Below, in pieces: positions 26,021-35,452 of a stretch of 64,000 nucleotides of DNA. The notes below the pieces were generated by a model. The model ran no database searches. It was not told the origin of the DNA and was given only the letters and a program-made list of their open reading frames with translations. The stretch spans positions 310,001-374,000 of the forward strand of contig CAWGUF010000019.1 of assembly GCA_963825625.1 (NCBI GenBank), written 5' to 3'. Source of the DNA: CAMDPA01 sp963825625 (GTDB lineage Bacteria; Pseudomonadota; Alphaproteobacteria; Rhizobiales; Hyphomicrobiaceae). Made by a program: the position numbers and the translations under genes. Numbering within the stretch: the first letter of the stretch is position 1; every line of letters begins with the position of its first letter.

Positions 26021-28211
26021 CTACTCGGCCGCAGCCTTGCCGCTGTAGCCGTATTTTTCGTTGAGCCGCCGGATGAGATCTGCGGCAGCCTCGGGGATAT
26101 TGGTGCCCGGGCCGAACACGGCGGTTGCTCCGGCGGCAAAGAGCGCGTCGTAATCGGACGCAGGAATGACACCGCCGACAACGATCATGATGTCGTCGCC
26201 GCCTTCATTTGCCAAGGCCGCCTTGAGATCGGGCACCAGAGTGAGGTGGCTGGCGGCGAGCGAGGACACGCCGACGATGTGGACATCGTTTTCCACCGCC
26301 ATGCGGGCGGCCTCATCCGGGGTGGCGAACAGCGGGCCGATATCGACGTCGAAGCCGAGATCGGCAAACGCGGTGGCGATAACCTTCTGGCCGCGGTCGT
26401 GTCCGTCCTGGCCCATCTTGGCGACCAGGATGCGCGGACGGCGGCCGTCGTCGGTCTCGAATTGAGCTGCGAGCGCGATGACGCGCTGGGCTTCGTCCGT
26501 CATGCCCTCTGACCTCCGACGTATAGACGCCCGAGATCGCCCTGATCTCGGCCGTGTGGCGGCCGAACACGGCTTCCAGCGCGTCGGAAATCTCGCCGAC
26601 GGTGGCACGGGCGCGGGCGGCATCGATTGCCAGCTCGAGCAAGTTTGCGCCGCTACGTGCGCCTTGTGTCAGGCCAGCCAGCGCAGCTTTCGTCGCGGTC
26701 TCGTCGCGTTCCGCTCGGAGCCGGGCGAGCTTGGCCAGCTGGCGCTCGCGCACGGCCTTGTTGTCGACTTTCAGGATCTCGATGTCGGCCTCGCCTGCGA
26801 CCTGGTATTTGTTGACGCCGACAATCGTCTGGCGGCCGGAATCGATGCGTGCCTGGGCGCGTGCGGCGGCCTCCTCGATCCGCATCTTCGGGATGCCTGC
26901 GGCAATGGCGGCGGTCATGCCGCCTAGCTGCTCGACCTCCTCGATGTGGCCGAGTGCCTTGTTCGCCAGCTCGGCCGTCAGCCGCTCCACGGCGTAGGAC
27001 CCGCCCCAGGGGTCGGCGATCCGGCACGTTCCCGTCTCCTGCTGGATGAAGAGCTGGGTGTTGCGTGCGATGCGGGCGGAGAAGTCGGTCGGCAGCGCGA
27101 TTGCCTCGTCGAGTGCGTTGGTGTGCAGCGACTGAGTACCGCCATGGGTGGCTGCCAATGCCTCGATCAGCGTGCGCGTGACGTTGTTGAACGGGTCCTG
27201 CGCGGTCAGCGACCAGCCGGATGTCTGGCAGTGCGTGCGCAGGCTGAGCGAGCGGTCATTACGTGGGCTGAACTTCTCCTGGATGAGTTTGGCCCAGAGC
27301 AGGCGCGCGGCCCGCATCTTGGCGATCTCCATCAGGAAGTTCATGCCGATTGCCCAGAAGAACGACAAACGGGGGGCGAAGGCGTCGATCGGGAGGCCGG
27401 CAGTGACACCGGCGCGAGCATATTCGATGCCGTCGGCCAGGGTATAGGCGAGCTCCAGATCGGCGGTCGCGCCGGCCTCCTGCATGTGATAGCCGGAAAT
27501 CGAGATCGAGTTGAATTTCGGCATCTTGCGCGATGTGTAGGCGAAGATGTCTGAGATGATGCGCATCGAGGGGGCGGGCGGATAGATGTAGGTGTTCCGC
27601 ACCATGAATTCCTTCAGGATGTCATTCTGGATCGTGCCGGCGAGCTTTTCCGGCGGCACGCCCTGCTCCTCGCCGGCAACGATGAACAGGGCCAGGATCG
27701 GCAGCACCGCCCCGTTCATGGTCATCGAGACGCTCATCTGGTCGAGTGGAATGGCGTCGAACAATGTGCGCATGTCGAGGATGGAATCGATGGCGACGCC
27801 CGCCATGCCCACGTCACCCTTCACACGCGGATGGTCGCTGTCGTAGCCGCGATGGGTGGCGAGGTCGAATGCCACCGACAAGCCCTTCTGTCCGGCTGCG
27901 ATGTTGCGCCGGTAGAAGGCATTGGAATCCTCAGCCGTCGAGAAGCCCGCGTACTGGCGCACGGTCCAGGGCAGGGTGACGTACATCGCAGGGTACGGCC
28001 CGCGATGGAACGGCGCGATGCCTGGAAGACCGTCGATGAAGTCGAGGCCGGCGATGTCGTCGCCCGTGTAGTGGGCCTGGAGCGGGATGCCTTCGGGGGT
28101 CAGGGTCGGACTTTGAGGCTCAGGTCCACGCAAGGCTGATTGCGCCCGGCCACCGGCAGCGGCCGGGGTGCCAGAGAAGTCCATGGTGGTGAAGTCGGGG
28201 ACCCGGGTCAT
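26021..28211 (-). pseudogene. scpA: Methylmalonyl-CoA mutase, single-chain (one frameshift)
   Basis: About 730 residues: catalytic TIM barrel plus B12-binding domain. The enzyme interconverts methylmalonyl-CoA and succinyl-CoA with adenosylcobalamin. Visible: the barrel segments PYPAMYVTLPWTVRQYAGFS, HRGYDSDHPRVKGDVGMAGV, SISISGYHMQEAGAT and THGGTQSLHTNALDEA. In the C-terminal domain the cobalt-binding His is in GQDGHDRGQK, with VGGVIPASD and FGPGTN after it. The frame breaks near 26505: the barrel frame ends GVYTSEV and the B12 domain begins GMTDEAQRVI. One inserted C explains it. A natural split into two subunits is unlikely since the two parts join at the normal linker position. Pyruvate kinase lies upstream on the same strand, 121 bases away. 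Confidence 0.88.
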
Positions 28212-28332
28212 CTGTGGTCGCCATCCATCTGCGCACTCGATCTTGCCCAACCTTGCGCCCGCCGGACTTCGGGTCAACCCCGCTCAAATATCAATAATCG
28301 ACCTGCATCATCGGCCGACGCAGATATTTTCG

Positions 28333-29745
28333 CTACACGCGCACGACGCGGATGTTGTTGGTCGAGCCGAGACGGCCGAACGGGATGCCGGCGATGACGA
28401 CGATGCGGTCGTTCGGTTTGGCAAAGCCTTCGCCGATGGCGCGCTTGCAGGCCTCGTCGACCATCTCGTCATAGGTGTGAATCTCGTTGGACTGCACCGC
28501 GTGTGATCCCCACAGCAGGGCCAGCCGTCTGACCACCGCCATTGATGGAGAGAGACTGAGAATGGGCACCCGCGGCCGCTTTCGGGCAGCGCGCTGCGCT
28601 GTCGTGCCGCTGCCAGTGAAAGCGACGATGGCCGCGGCGCCGATCGTGTCGGCGACGTCAGCGGCGGCCTCGGCGATTGCGTGCGCGGTCGAATTATCAG
28701 GTATCGGCTGCAGCGCCTCGATGATCGAGCGATAGAATTTGTGGTTCTCCGTGTGCGTGATGATGCGGTCCATCATCGCCACGGCTTCCTCAGGATAGTC
28801 GCCGGCGGCAGATTCGGCGGACAGCATTACCGCATCGGCGCTGTCATAGATGGCAGTTGCCACGTCCGAGGCTTCGGCGCGTGTCGGAGACGGCGACTTG
28901 ATCATTGATTCCAGCATCTGGGTGGCGACCACAACCGGCTTGCCGGCCAGTCGGCACAGGCGGATCAGCTCCTTCTGCTTGCCGGGCACGTCCTCGGGTG
29001 GGATTTCCACGCCCAGGTCTCCGCGCGCGACCATCACGCCATCGACAAGCCTTACGATGTCGTCGATCCGGTCCAGGGCGGCGGGTTTCTCGATCTTGGC
29101 CATGATCGAGGCTTTTCCCTGGATCAGGCTTTGCGCCTCGATAACGTCGGCGGGCCGCTGCACGAATGACAGCGCGACCCAGTCGACACCCAAAGTCAGG
29201 CCGAATGCGAGGTCGTGCCGGTCCTTGTCCGTCAATGGCGACAGCGGCAGGTCGGTATTGGGCAGGTTGATACCCTTTCGCTCCGACAGCAGGCCGCCAG
29301 TGACGACGCGAGCCTGGAAGCTGCCATCGCCGCAGGTGATGCATTCCAGCTGCAGCTTGCCGTCGTCGATCATCAGCACATGGCCGGGCATGATGTTGGC
29401 GATCACCTCAGGATGAGGGATGCGGATGCAGGCCGCATCGCCGGGCGTATCGCCCAGCTCGAAGCGCACGACGGCGCCCTTTTCGAGCGTGACAGGTCCG
29501 TCCGCGAGCTTGCCGATGCGGATCTTAGGGCCCTGCAGATCCTGCAGCACGCAGATCGGGCGGCCGACTTCGGCCTCCAGCGCGCGAATGGCTTCCAGGC
29601 GCGTGCGGTGCTCGTCGTGGCTGCCGTGGCTGAAATTGAGGCGAAAGGTGTCGGCGCCAGCCAGGAATAGCCGGCGGATCATTTCCGGCGAGGAGCTGGC
29701 CGGGCCGAGTGTGGCTACGATCTTGGCCTTGCGTTCACGTCTCAT
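28333..29745 (-). CDS. pyk: Pyruvate kinase
   Basis: 470 residues, full length, intact. It catalyses the last step of glycolysis, phosphoenolpyruvate plus ADP to pyruvate plus ATP. Motifs in order: AKIVATLGPASSS at the start, FRLNFSHGSHDEH in the active site, VLQDLQGPKIR, the catalytic Lys in IMAKIEKPAALD, GVMVARGDLGVEI for metal binding, and the effector-domain C-terminal part with VAFTGSGTTAQRAARKRP. The C-terminal domain is shorter than in some enzymes, as is normal for this group. It begins at the ATG at 29745. The upstream region holds three tandem 14-bp repeats about 65-110 bases before the start. Confidence 0.96.
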   Translation of the reverse strand: MRRERKAKIVATLGPASSSPEMIRRLFLAGADTFRLNFSHGSHDEHRTRLEAIRALEAEVGRPICVLQDLQGPKIRIGKLADGPVTLEKGAVVRFELGDTPGDAACIRIPHPEVIANIMPGHVLMIDDGKLQLECITCGDGSFQARVVTGGLLSERKGINLPNTDLPLSPLTDKDRHDLAFGLTLGVDWVALSFVQRPADVIEAQSLIQGKASIMAKIEKPAALDRIDDIVRLVDGVMVARGDLGVEIPPEDVPGKQKELIRLCRLAGKPVVVATQMLESMIKSPSPTRAEASDVATAIYDSADAVMLSAESAAGDYPEEAVAMMDRIITHTENHKFYRSIIEALQPIPDNSTAHAIAEAAADVADTIGAAAIVAFTGSGTTAQRAARKRPRVPILSLSPSMAVVRRLALLWGSHAVQSNEIHTYDEMVDEACKRAIGEGFAKPNDRIVVIAGIPFGRLGSTNNIRVVRV

Positions 29746-30059
29746 GATGTCTTGTCCCGAGTCGTTCCGGTGTTTGGCGGAGTTGTGGTCGAGACGAACC
29801 CGAACGGCAAGCCTTAGATTATAGGCCTTAGATTATGGTGCCTTGATTATGGGCACTGATTGCGTGGGATTGCCGGTGTCGTTCGTTTGTCACCGGCAGC
29901 AAGGCGGCTTGGCTGGATAACGGGCTGCCGGGCGCAGACGTGGGGCTGGGCCAGATCGCGCATACCCGGTTCGGATGACGTGTGTTTGTCAGCGCCGGTG
30001 CGGGCCGATGGCACTGATTTTTATCGACGAATGGGGGGTGGCGATCGCAGGTTGTCGGA
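29746..30059. other. Intergenic region upstream of pyk
   Basis: This stretch separates the pyk start from the 3' end of the DUF922 gene, both on the minus strand. It contains the pyk promoter region and the 14-bp tandem repeats listed separately. I see no coding region. Confidence 0.4.
29811..29852. repeat. Three tandem 14-bp repeats upstream of pyk
   Basis: GCCTTAGATTATAG (29811-29824), GCCTTAGATTATGG (29825-29838) and TGCCTTGATTATGG (29839-29852) are consecutive 14-base units. They lie 66-107 bases before the pyk ATG on the minus strand. The AT-rich core in a GC-rich genome makes them stand out; they could bind a regulator or simply reflect slippage. Confidence 0.6.
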
Positions 30060-30719
30060 TCAGAACGGGAACCTTGCACCCTGCAGGTTGCCGTGACCGG
30101 TAACGCGGTCGTAGTCGTTCTGCATGGCCTCGCCTTCGCGCATGATGCGGGTGACGATCCGGGCCGCTTCGGCCTTCACAGCCTCGCAGCCGCGCAAGTC
30201 GACGAGGCCCGTGACCTCGCGCTCGATCATGTGCGCGACCTTGAGCGCGATGCGGCCGTGGCCCTTCTCGTGGGCCAGGAGATTGGTGGCGTAGCTGTCC
30301 CAGCGCGTGCCAATGCGGTGTCCGGCGATGGCGCGGTCGACCCAGCGCGGCAACGTATAGGTGACGTGCACGTTCGAAGATACTCCGCCGATGCGGCACA
30401 GCATGCCCATCGGCTGCAGGCAAGGCTGCCAATCGATATGCCACGTGGCCTGCCCGGCGAACCGCTTCGTGCGTCCGGTGAAGTCCTGGTTGACGAGAAG
30501 GCGCTGGCGGAACGAGCGGTCGGCTTCCTTCGCGCCGGCACCGAAGAATTCGTAGTAGTGGAATTTCTCGACGAGATGGGAGCCGGGGACACAGTAGTCT
30601 TCGGGGCCCGGGTGGCCGCTGCCGTGCGCGAACGGCTGCACGAGCCGGTCGAACTCGAGGTTGGAGACCGACAGCACGGCGAGGACTGCTACGGCACTGA
30701 ACGAGGCTTTGAGACGCAC
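30060..30719 (-). CDS. DUF922-type putative zinc protease, exported
   Basis: 219 residues with an N-terminal hydrophobic signal (FSAVAVLAVLSVSN). The C-terminal half carries LLAHEKGHGRIAL, an HExxH-like zinc motif (HEKGH) followed by more helix, as in the DUF922 family. The centre has RFAGQATWHIDW and YTLPRW segments. Family members are predicted secreted or periplasmic zinc peptidases without a known substrate. The MBL-fold gene lies upstream on the same strand at 135 bases. Cysteines around DYCVP, QPCLQP, MLCRIGG and RGCEA suggest disulfides. Confidence 0.75.
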   Translation of the reverse strand: MRLKASFSAVAVLAVLSVSNLEFDRLVQPFAHGSGHPGPEDYCVPGSHLVEKFHYYEFFGAGAKEADRSFRQRLLVNQDFTGRTKRFAGQATWHIDWQPCLQPMGMLCRIGGVSSNVHVTYTLPRWVDRAIAGHRIGTRWDSYATNLLAHEKGHGRIALKVAHMIEREVTGLVDLRGCEAVKAEAARIVTRIMREGEAMQNDYDRVTGHGNLQGARFPF

Positions 30720-30854
30720 GGCACTCTACCAGGGTTACATGTACCTTTCCCTGGTGGAACACATTGCTGGTATGGCGCTAAGGCGGCGTTAGCGACGACG
30801 AATGCGTGCCGACTGACTTCTGCGATGGTTAACCAGTGTCAAATACGTGTGCCG

Positions 30855-31667
30855 TCATCGGCCGGGCAGCACCAGGACACGCTGTTTTATCGGCAGGGTC
30901 TCGCGGGCCACGACGATAGTCGGCACAGCACTTTCCACGATCTCGAAGTCCTTCTTGACCCGCTCCACGAAACGCTGGAGACCGTAGGCGGAGAACATGT
31001 GCATCGGGATCATGAGGGGGGCCTTGATCGCCCGCAGCACCTCGACCATGCCGTCCAGGTCCAGCGTGTAGCTGCCATCGACGGGTACCAACAGGACGTC
31101 CATCTGTCCGATCTGGCCCAGTTGCTGTACGGTCAACGTATGGTGCAGGTGGCCCAAGTGGGCGATGCACAAGCCGCCGATCTCGAATACGAAGATCGAA
31201 TTGCCGAACTCGCGCGTGCCGCCGCCCCAGTCGCGTGTATTGGTGGGGATATTGCGGACGTGCACGTCCTCGATCTTCTTGTCGTGGATGGCGGGACCGC
31301 CGCTCGGGTTCCAGCCTGGGAAGATGTGCTTGATGCGAGGGTCGGGCGCGGCGGAGAAGTGCGTATCGTGAGCGATATTCATCGTGATGATGTCTGGCAG
31401 GACATCAGGCCGGATGTAGTCGTTATAATCCGTGACGACCTGGATACCCTTTGGTGACTCGATGAGAAACGTCGAGTGGCCAACGAATGTGATGCGCACC
31501 TGGCCGCGCTGGAGTTGAGCCACGGTCAGTCGGGCCTTTTGGAGACGCGCCTCGCTCGGCGCGCTGGCAAGACCAACGCAGCTTTGTGCAAAGGCGCTCG
31601 TGATCGACAGCGCGAGCAACGATGCAAGCACGCTCAGCGTCAACGTCACCTTGTCCAACAATCGCAT
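30855..31667 (-). CDS. Exported MBL-fold protein with a degenerate metal motif
   Basis: 270 residues with a signal peptide ending SAFAQ. The body resembles the UlaG-like beta-lactamase-fold proteins: RITFVGHSTFLIESPKGIQVVTDYN at the start, FGNSIFVFEIGGLCIAHLGHLHH in the middle, DVLLVPVDGSYTLDLDG and PLMIPMHMFS later. The usual HxHxDH metal motif is not intact. The corresponding place reads IAHDTHFS, with only an H-D-T-H remnant, although other likely ligand His residues (HLGH, PMHMF) remain. It may bind one metal or use an altered site. The DUF922 gene follows on the same strand. Function is unknown. Confidence 0.7.
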   Translation of the reverse strand: MRLLDKVTLTLSVLASLLALSITSAFAQSCVGLASAPSEARLQKARLTVAQLQRGQVRITFVGHSTFLIESPKGIQVVTDYNDYIRPDVLPDIITMNIAHDTHFSAAPDPRIKHIFPGWNPSGGPAIHDKKIEDVHVRNIPTNTRDWGGGTREFGNSIFVFEIGGLCIAHLGHLHHTLTVQQLGQIGQMDVLLVPVDGSYTLDLDGMVEVLRAIKAPLMIPMHMFSAYGLQRFVERVKKDFEIVESAVPTIVVARETLPIKQRVLVLPGR

Positions 31668-31840
31668 CCGGTCAGCCTCCTGACACTCTCGTTGTGTTGC
31701 CGGGACCCATTGCGAAATCCGGCAGCCCGTTTGATGGGCTCGTTTGGCGGGCGCAGGGATGGTAGCGCCTCATGGCGCGGTCTGCCATGCGGTCGTCGGT
31801 TGCTCTCGTTATCGTGAAGTGGGGCCCCTTCCGGGGCAGG

Positions 31841-33029
31841 TCAAGGTGCGGATCTGTTCAGCACGATGCCTGCTGCCAGCAAGGCCGTGCAGCATGCGAT
31901 AATTACCACAACGGCACTGGTGCCGGCGCCGATGACGACGGCGAACATCGATATGGCAACGCCGCCGACCTGCTGCAGCACGCCCATCCAGGCTGATGCC
32001 TGACCGGCAATATGCGTGAATGGGCGCATCACGATCTGCATGGCGTTGGAATGCGCAAAGCCGATGCCGACGTAAAACGGCAACATGGCGACAAGCACGA
32101 TTATCGGGTGCGGCACGGCACGCGTCAGCGCGAAGAGACCAGCAAATCCCCCCGCCAGCATCAGCGCGGCCCCGGCCAGGATCATCTGCTCGGGCCGGAA
32201 GCGTGTGGCCAGGCGGGCTGCGATCAGGCTGCCGGCCATATAGCCGGCGGATCCGCCGCCGAAAACAAATGCAGCGGCTGTGCGGGAGAAGCCGAGGGTA
32301 TCCATCATCAGAAACGGCGAGGTCGTAAGCCAGGTGAAGAGCGCGCTGTAGACGAGGGATGATACCGTGACGCCGAGGATGAAGCTGTTATCGGAAAAAA
32401 TCTGGCGAGCGGCAGCGAAGGGGGTTGTGGTGGTGCCCGGTTGGTTTTCGGGACGCGTCTCGGGCAGGCGAAGGGCAAGCACGACGAGCAGGCCTGCCGC
32501 GTAGACCGCCAGTGTGGCGAGTGCGGCGCGCCAGCCGCCGGCATATGCGGCAATCGCACCAATAAAGGGCGCGCATACCGGTGCAATTCCAGCGACTCCG
32601 TTGGTCAGGGAAAAAATGCGGGCTGTCTTGGCCGGTGGCACGCTATCGCGAATGATGGCTCGCGCCAGGATCGGGCTGGTGGCAATGAAGAGGCCTTGCA
32701 GGAAGCGGCCGGTGCTGAGCCAGGCGAGGCTTGGCGCGAAAACGACGGCAAGCGATGCTGCAAGGAAGCCCAGCGTGCCGGCGATCGCTACGGGGCGCCG
32801 GCCAAAGCGGTCGGCGGCGATGCCGACGAACAGCTGGGCAATGCCGAACCCGAGCGCGAAGGTTGCCATCGTGGCCTGGGTCTCGGCCAGTGAGGCGCCC
32901 AGGTTGCGCGCGATCTCCGGCATTACGATCAGGTAGACGTCGATTGCCAGCGGCATGACCGCGGTCATGCCGGCAGCAATTGCTATCAAGCCGGCGTTGG
33001 ACAGCGGGGGTGGGCGCATAGGCAGCATG
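31841..33029 (-). CDS. Bcr/CflA-type multidrug efflux MFS transporter
   Basis: About 396 residues and 12 predicted membrane helices. The loop between helices 2 and 3 has the MFS motif GIAADRFGRRPV, and MPLAIDVYLIVMPEIARNLG at the first helix is typical of the Bcr/CflA drug:proton antiporter group. The start is placed at the ATG at 33029 because the long in-frame extension upstream is Arg/Ala-rich and not membrane-like; an ATG at 33020 is equally possible. The substrate cannot be read from the sequence. Confidence 0.85.
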
Positions 33030-33247
33030 ACGACCGATCTGGCGCGGCGGGAGGCGCCAGCAGACTGCCTGTCGGCATTCGGCCTGCGCCCCGCCTTGTG
33101 GCGCGCGCTGCACGGGGCGTCAACGTTCAATTCGCCTGTGCTCAGAGCGCCGGCTCGGATCGTGGTCACAACCGGTCGGGGTCAGCATGCGCGGCCCGGT
33201 TGACTGCCAGATCCCGTGCCGAGACGTCAGCGGCAGAGGTACCGGCA

Positions 33248-33613
33248 TCAGTTGCCGCCATTGCGCGTTGCGGCTCTGAAGGCTTCGAAGCAGTCGTTCT
33301 TGCAGTGAATCCATCGCCCATTGGGGAGCTTGACCTCGTCGGCGGTGATCAAGCGCGGGAGATAGATTGTGCGGATCTGGGTCGAGTAGGTGCGACCGCT
33401 GCCGTCGCCAAGGTTCATTGTGACTGACTGCGTGGCCTTGACTTTGCGGGGGATCAGATTGGCTTCCCAGGCGAGCATCGCGGCAGCACCGACCGCGACC
33501 AGGAGCAGGCCGGCTTTCATGTACGACCTCACGGAGATATTCCGCTCGAACTGACGTGAGTAGTCATGAAGCAGAATTGTCTGATCGCGAGCTGTTTTTT
33601 TGTTGTCGTCCAT
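33248..33613 (-). CDS. Small single-pass membrane protein, conserved hypothetical
   Basis: About 121 residues from the ATG at 33613. After a charged cytoplasmic N-terminus (DDNKKTARDQ), one hydrophobic helix (AGLLLVAVGAAAMLAWEA) leads to an extracytoplasmic beta-like region. The end has WIHCKNDCFEAF, a Cys-x3-Cys pair that may form a disulfide. It lies upstream of the Bcr/CflA gene and downstream of the small secreted paralogues on the same strand. I do not recognise the family. Confidence 0.6.
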   Translation of the reverse strand: MDDNKKTARDQTILLHDYSRQFERNISVRSYMKAGLLLVAVGAAAMLAWEANLIPRKVKATQSVTMNLGDGSGRTYSTQIRTIYLPRLITADEVKLPNGRWIHCKNDCFEAFRAATRNGGN

Positions 33614-33798
33614 CGCAGGCCCTCGTGCTGGAAAAATTGCATTGTCTGCCGATTGGTCGCCTGGGGCGATAGATTGGTTCCCGAATGGAGGTGTTGGCAA
33701 CTGTGAATTGGGACTGCCGCCTTCGATGCCGGCTCATGCCGCTGACCGTATGGGAGCGTCAGGAGGCGGGCGGGCGAAGGCGGCAGGAGGGGGGCTGA

Positions 33799-34131
33799 TC
33801 ACCGGCGCTTGCGTGCAATCGGTGGACCCGGTCGCTGGATACCGCGGGCCAAGTTGTTGAGATCTGGGCAGGAGAATTTCTTGTATCTTCTCGTTCCGCC
33901 GGGGCCGGGAGTCACGGTCCACCAGCAGTTTTCGAAGAAGATGCGCTGGGGCTTGTACGGGCGAGTGGGGCGCACATGGTGGCGCGAGCGAACGAGGTGT
34001 AGATCCGCGCGCGACTGGCTATTGGTTGCGTTGGGTATGGCGGCGGCTTCCGCGGTGGCGATGTGCACAGGTGCCAGCGACAGCAGGGCTGCTGTGGCCA
34101 ATGCACTCGAAATCTTCGTCAGTGTAGACAT
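33799..34131 (-). CDS. Small secreted protein, paralogue A (FFENCWW / SCPDLNN)
   Basis: 110 residues with a signal peptide ending near ATAEAA. The mature part is basic and has RIFFENCWWTV, a linker, YKKFSCPDLNNL, then RPGPPIARKRR at the end. The two Cys residues probably form one disulfide. It is clearly paralogous to the next gene upstream (34188-34544), with the same FFENCWW, SCPDLNN and RPGP blocks in the same order and a similar length. I do not recognise a named family. Being next to the sigma/anti-sigma pair suggests membership in the same extracytoplasmic system. Confidence 0.65.
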   Translation of the reverse strand: MSTLTKISSALATAALLSLAPVHIATAEAAAIPNATNSQSRADLHLVRSRHHVRPTRPYKPQRIFFENCWWTVTPGPGGTRRYKKFSCPDLNNLARGIQRPGPPIARKRR

Positions 34132-34187
34132 GGCGAAATGCTCCTTTCACCGGGGTTGATTGTGAACGCACTCCTGCGGGACTGAAT

Positions 34188-34544
34188 TCAGCGCCTGCGT
34201 ATAATCTTTGCGAAGGGGCCGGGGCGGCGGATGTCGCCGGCTCGGATGTTGTTGAGGTCGGGGCAGGAGATCTTCCTGTAATGAGTCACGGTGACGAGGC
34301 GTTTTCCTTGTTGCTGCACGACAGGATAGGCCTGCCACCAGCAGTTCTCGAAGAAGACCGGGCGGCTATAAGCTTGTGCGACCTTCCGCTCGCCTGCGGT
34401 CTGCCGTTCTGCGGCCGGTCGTGCGTTGTGCTGATCTGCTGACGGCGCGATGGCGGCACTGGCCGGTGTGGCCATCCCTATTGCGGCACCGAAGATGGTA
34501 ATCGGGAGAGCAGCAGCTGCGATGATCGTGGTCGCGGTTTTCAT
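34188..34544 (-). CDS. Small secreted protein, paralogue B (FFENCWW / SCPDLNN)
   Basis: 118 residues from the ATG at 34544, after GGAG. A signal peptide ends near ATPASAA. The mature part has PVFFENCWWQAYP, a longer variable linker than paralogue A, YRKISCPDLNNI and RRPGPFAKIIRRR at the C-terminus. The shared blocks show a tandem duplication followed by divergence outside the Cys motifs. It is 56 bases upstream of paralogue A on the same strand and diverges from the ECF sigma gene. Function is unknown; the strongly basic tail could bind an anionic surface. Confidence 0.65.
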   Translation of the reverse strand: MKTATTIIAAAALPITIFGAAIGMATPASAAIAPSADQHNARPAAERQTAGERKVAQAYSRPVFFENCWWQAYPVVQQQGKRLVTVTHYRKISCPDLNNIRAGDIRRPGPFAKIIRRR

Positions 34545-34888
34545 GAGGCGCTCCTCAGTCGGCACAAGGCCGGGTGATTGAATTGGCAGTGACCGGTTGA
34601 TGGGAGCGTTCGCTAGGTGTGCTCGCCAAGGCCGGACATGAGGTTTGTCGCGCTACCCCAGGCGTTGGTTCCCGTGGCGTCGGGGTCATCGGCCCGAAAT
34701 TCGCGCTAGGGAGGGATTTTTTGTTAAGCATATGAAAAGGTTCGCATATTCAGCTTGCGTCCAGATTCCGGGACGTTGGTGCGGTCGCGGCCTTGTCAAC
34801 GCAATGCATTAAACAGAAACTGTCCGGGAACCTCGTCGCGGCGAGTTGCGACCAAGCAAGCGGAGGCCGATCAGGCCCAAGGTCAGGC
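34545..34888. other. Divergent intergenic region between paralogue B and the ECF sigma gene
   Basis: About 340 bases. It contains an AT-rich stretch (around 34716-34750) with two GCATAT motifs about 15 bases apart, which may hold the promoters. I see no ORF with coding character; an in-frame upstream extension of the sigma gene starts at 34793 but is not conserved-looking. Confidence 0.4.
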
Positions 34889-35452
34889 ATGGGTAACGAG
34901 ACTGACGACTTTCAACTGATGAGGCGTACAGCGAAGGGCGATCGGGCGGCGTTGTCAGCCTTGTTTGCCCGTCACTATACCCGCGTCTTTCGTTTCGCCG
35001 CCCGTATGGTCAACAGCGAGCCGCTCGCAGAAGAGATCGCGAACGAGGTTTTCATGGAGATCTGGCAACACGCAGATCGTTTCGAAGGGCAATCGAGTGT
35101 CTCGACCTATTGTCTGGCGATCGCCCGCTTCAAGGCTCTTTCGCACATGCGAAAACGGCGAGAGGTGGCGGCCGACGACGAGCAGATGATGGCTCTTGTG
35201 GACGACGCCGATACCCCGGAGGTAGCGGCACAAGTGCGCAGCAAGGCAGTGGCACTTCGCGCCGCAGTTGATGCGCTGCCGGAAGAATTCAGGTCGGTGA
35301 TCGATCTCAGCTACTATCACGAGATGTCGCTGAAAGAGATCGCGACGGTTCTTTCGATCCCACCGGAAACGGTCAAGACGCGCATTTTTCGCGCCCGCAA
35401 ACGACTGGCAACCCTGCTGCAGGATGCCGGCGTCGACAGGGGGTGGCCATGA
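34889..35452 (+). CDS. ECF-type RNA polymerase sigma factor
   Basis: 187 residues from the ATG at 34889 (an upstream TTG at 34793 is in frame). Region 2 has LFARHYTRVFRFAARMV and EEIANEVFMEIWQHADRFE, with the STYCLAIARFKALSHMRKRR segment for -10 recognition. Region 4 has LPEEFRSVIDLSYYHEMSLKEIATVL and the helix-turn-helix PPETVKTRIFRARKRL. There is no region 3, as expected for ECF factors. The ATGA overlap with the next gene means translational coupling with its anti-sigma factor. Likely targets include the neighbouring secreted proteins; this is inference. Confidence 0.92.
   Translation: MGNETDDFQLMRRTAKGDRAALSALFARHYTRVFRFAARMVNSEPLAEEIANEVFMEIWQHADRFEGQSSVSTYCLAIARFKALSHMRKRREVAADDEQMMALVDDADTPEVAAQVRSKAVALRAAVDALPEEFRSVIDLSYYHEMSLKEIATVLSIPPETVKTRIFRARKRLATLLQDAGVDRGWP

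Noticed and set aside
26021..26500. Separate B12-binding small subunit of methylmalonyl-CoA mutase
   Set aside because: The barrel frame continues as an unrelated Arg-rich tail, and one base restores a normal single-chain enzyme.
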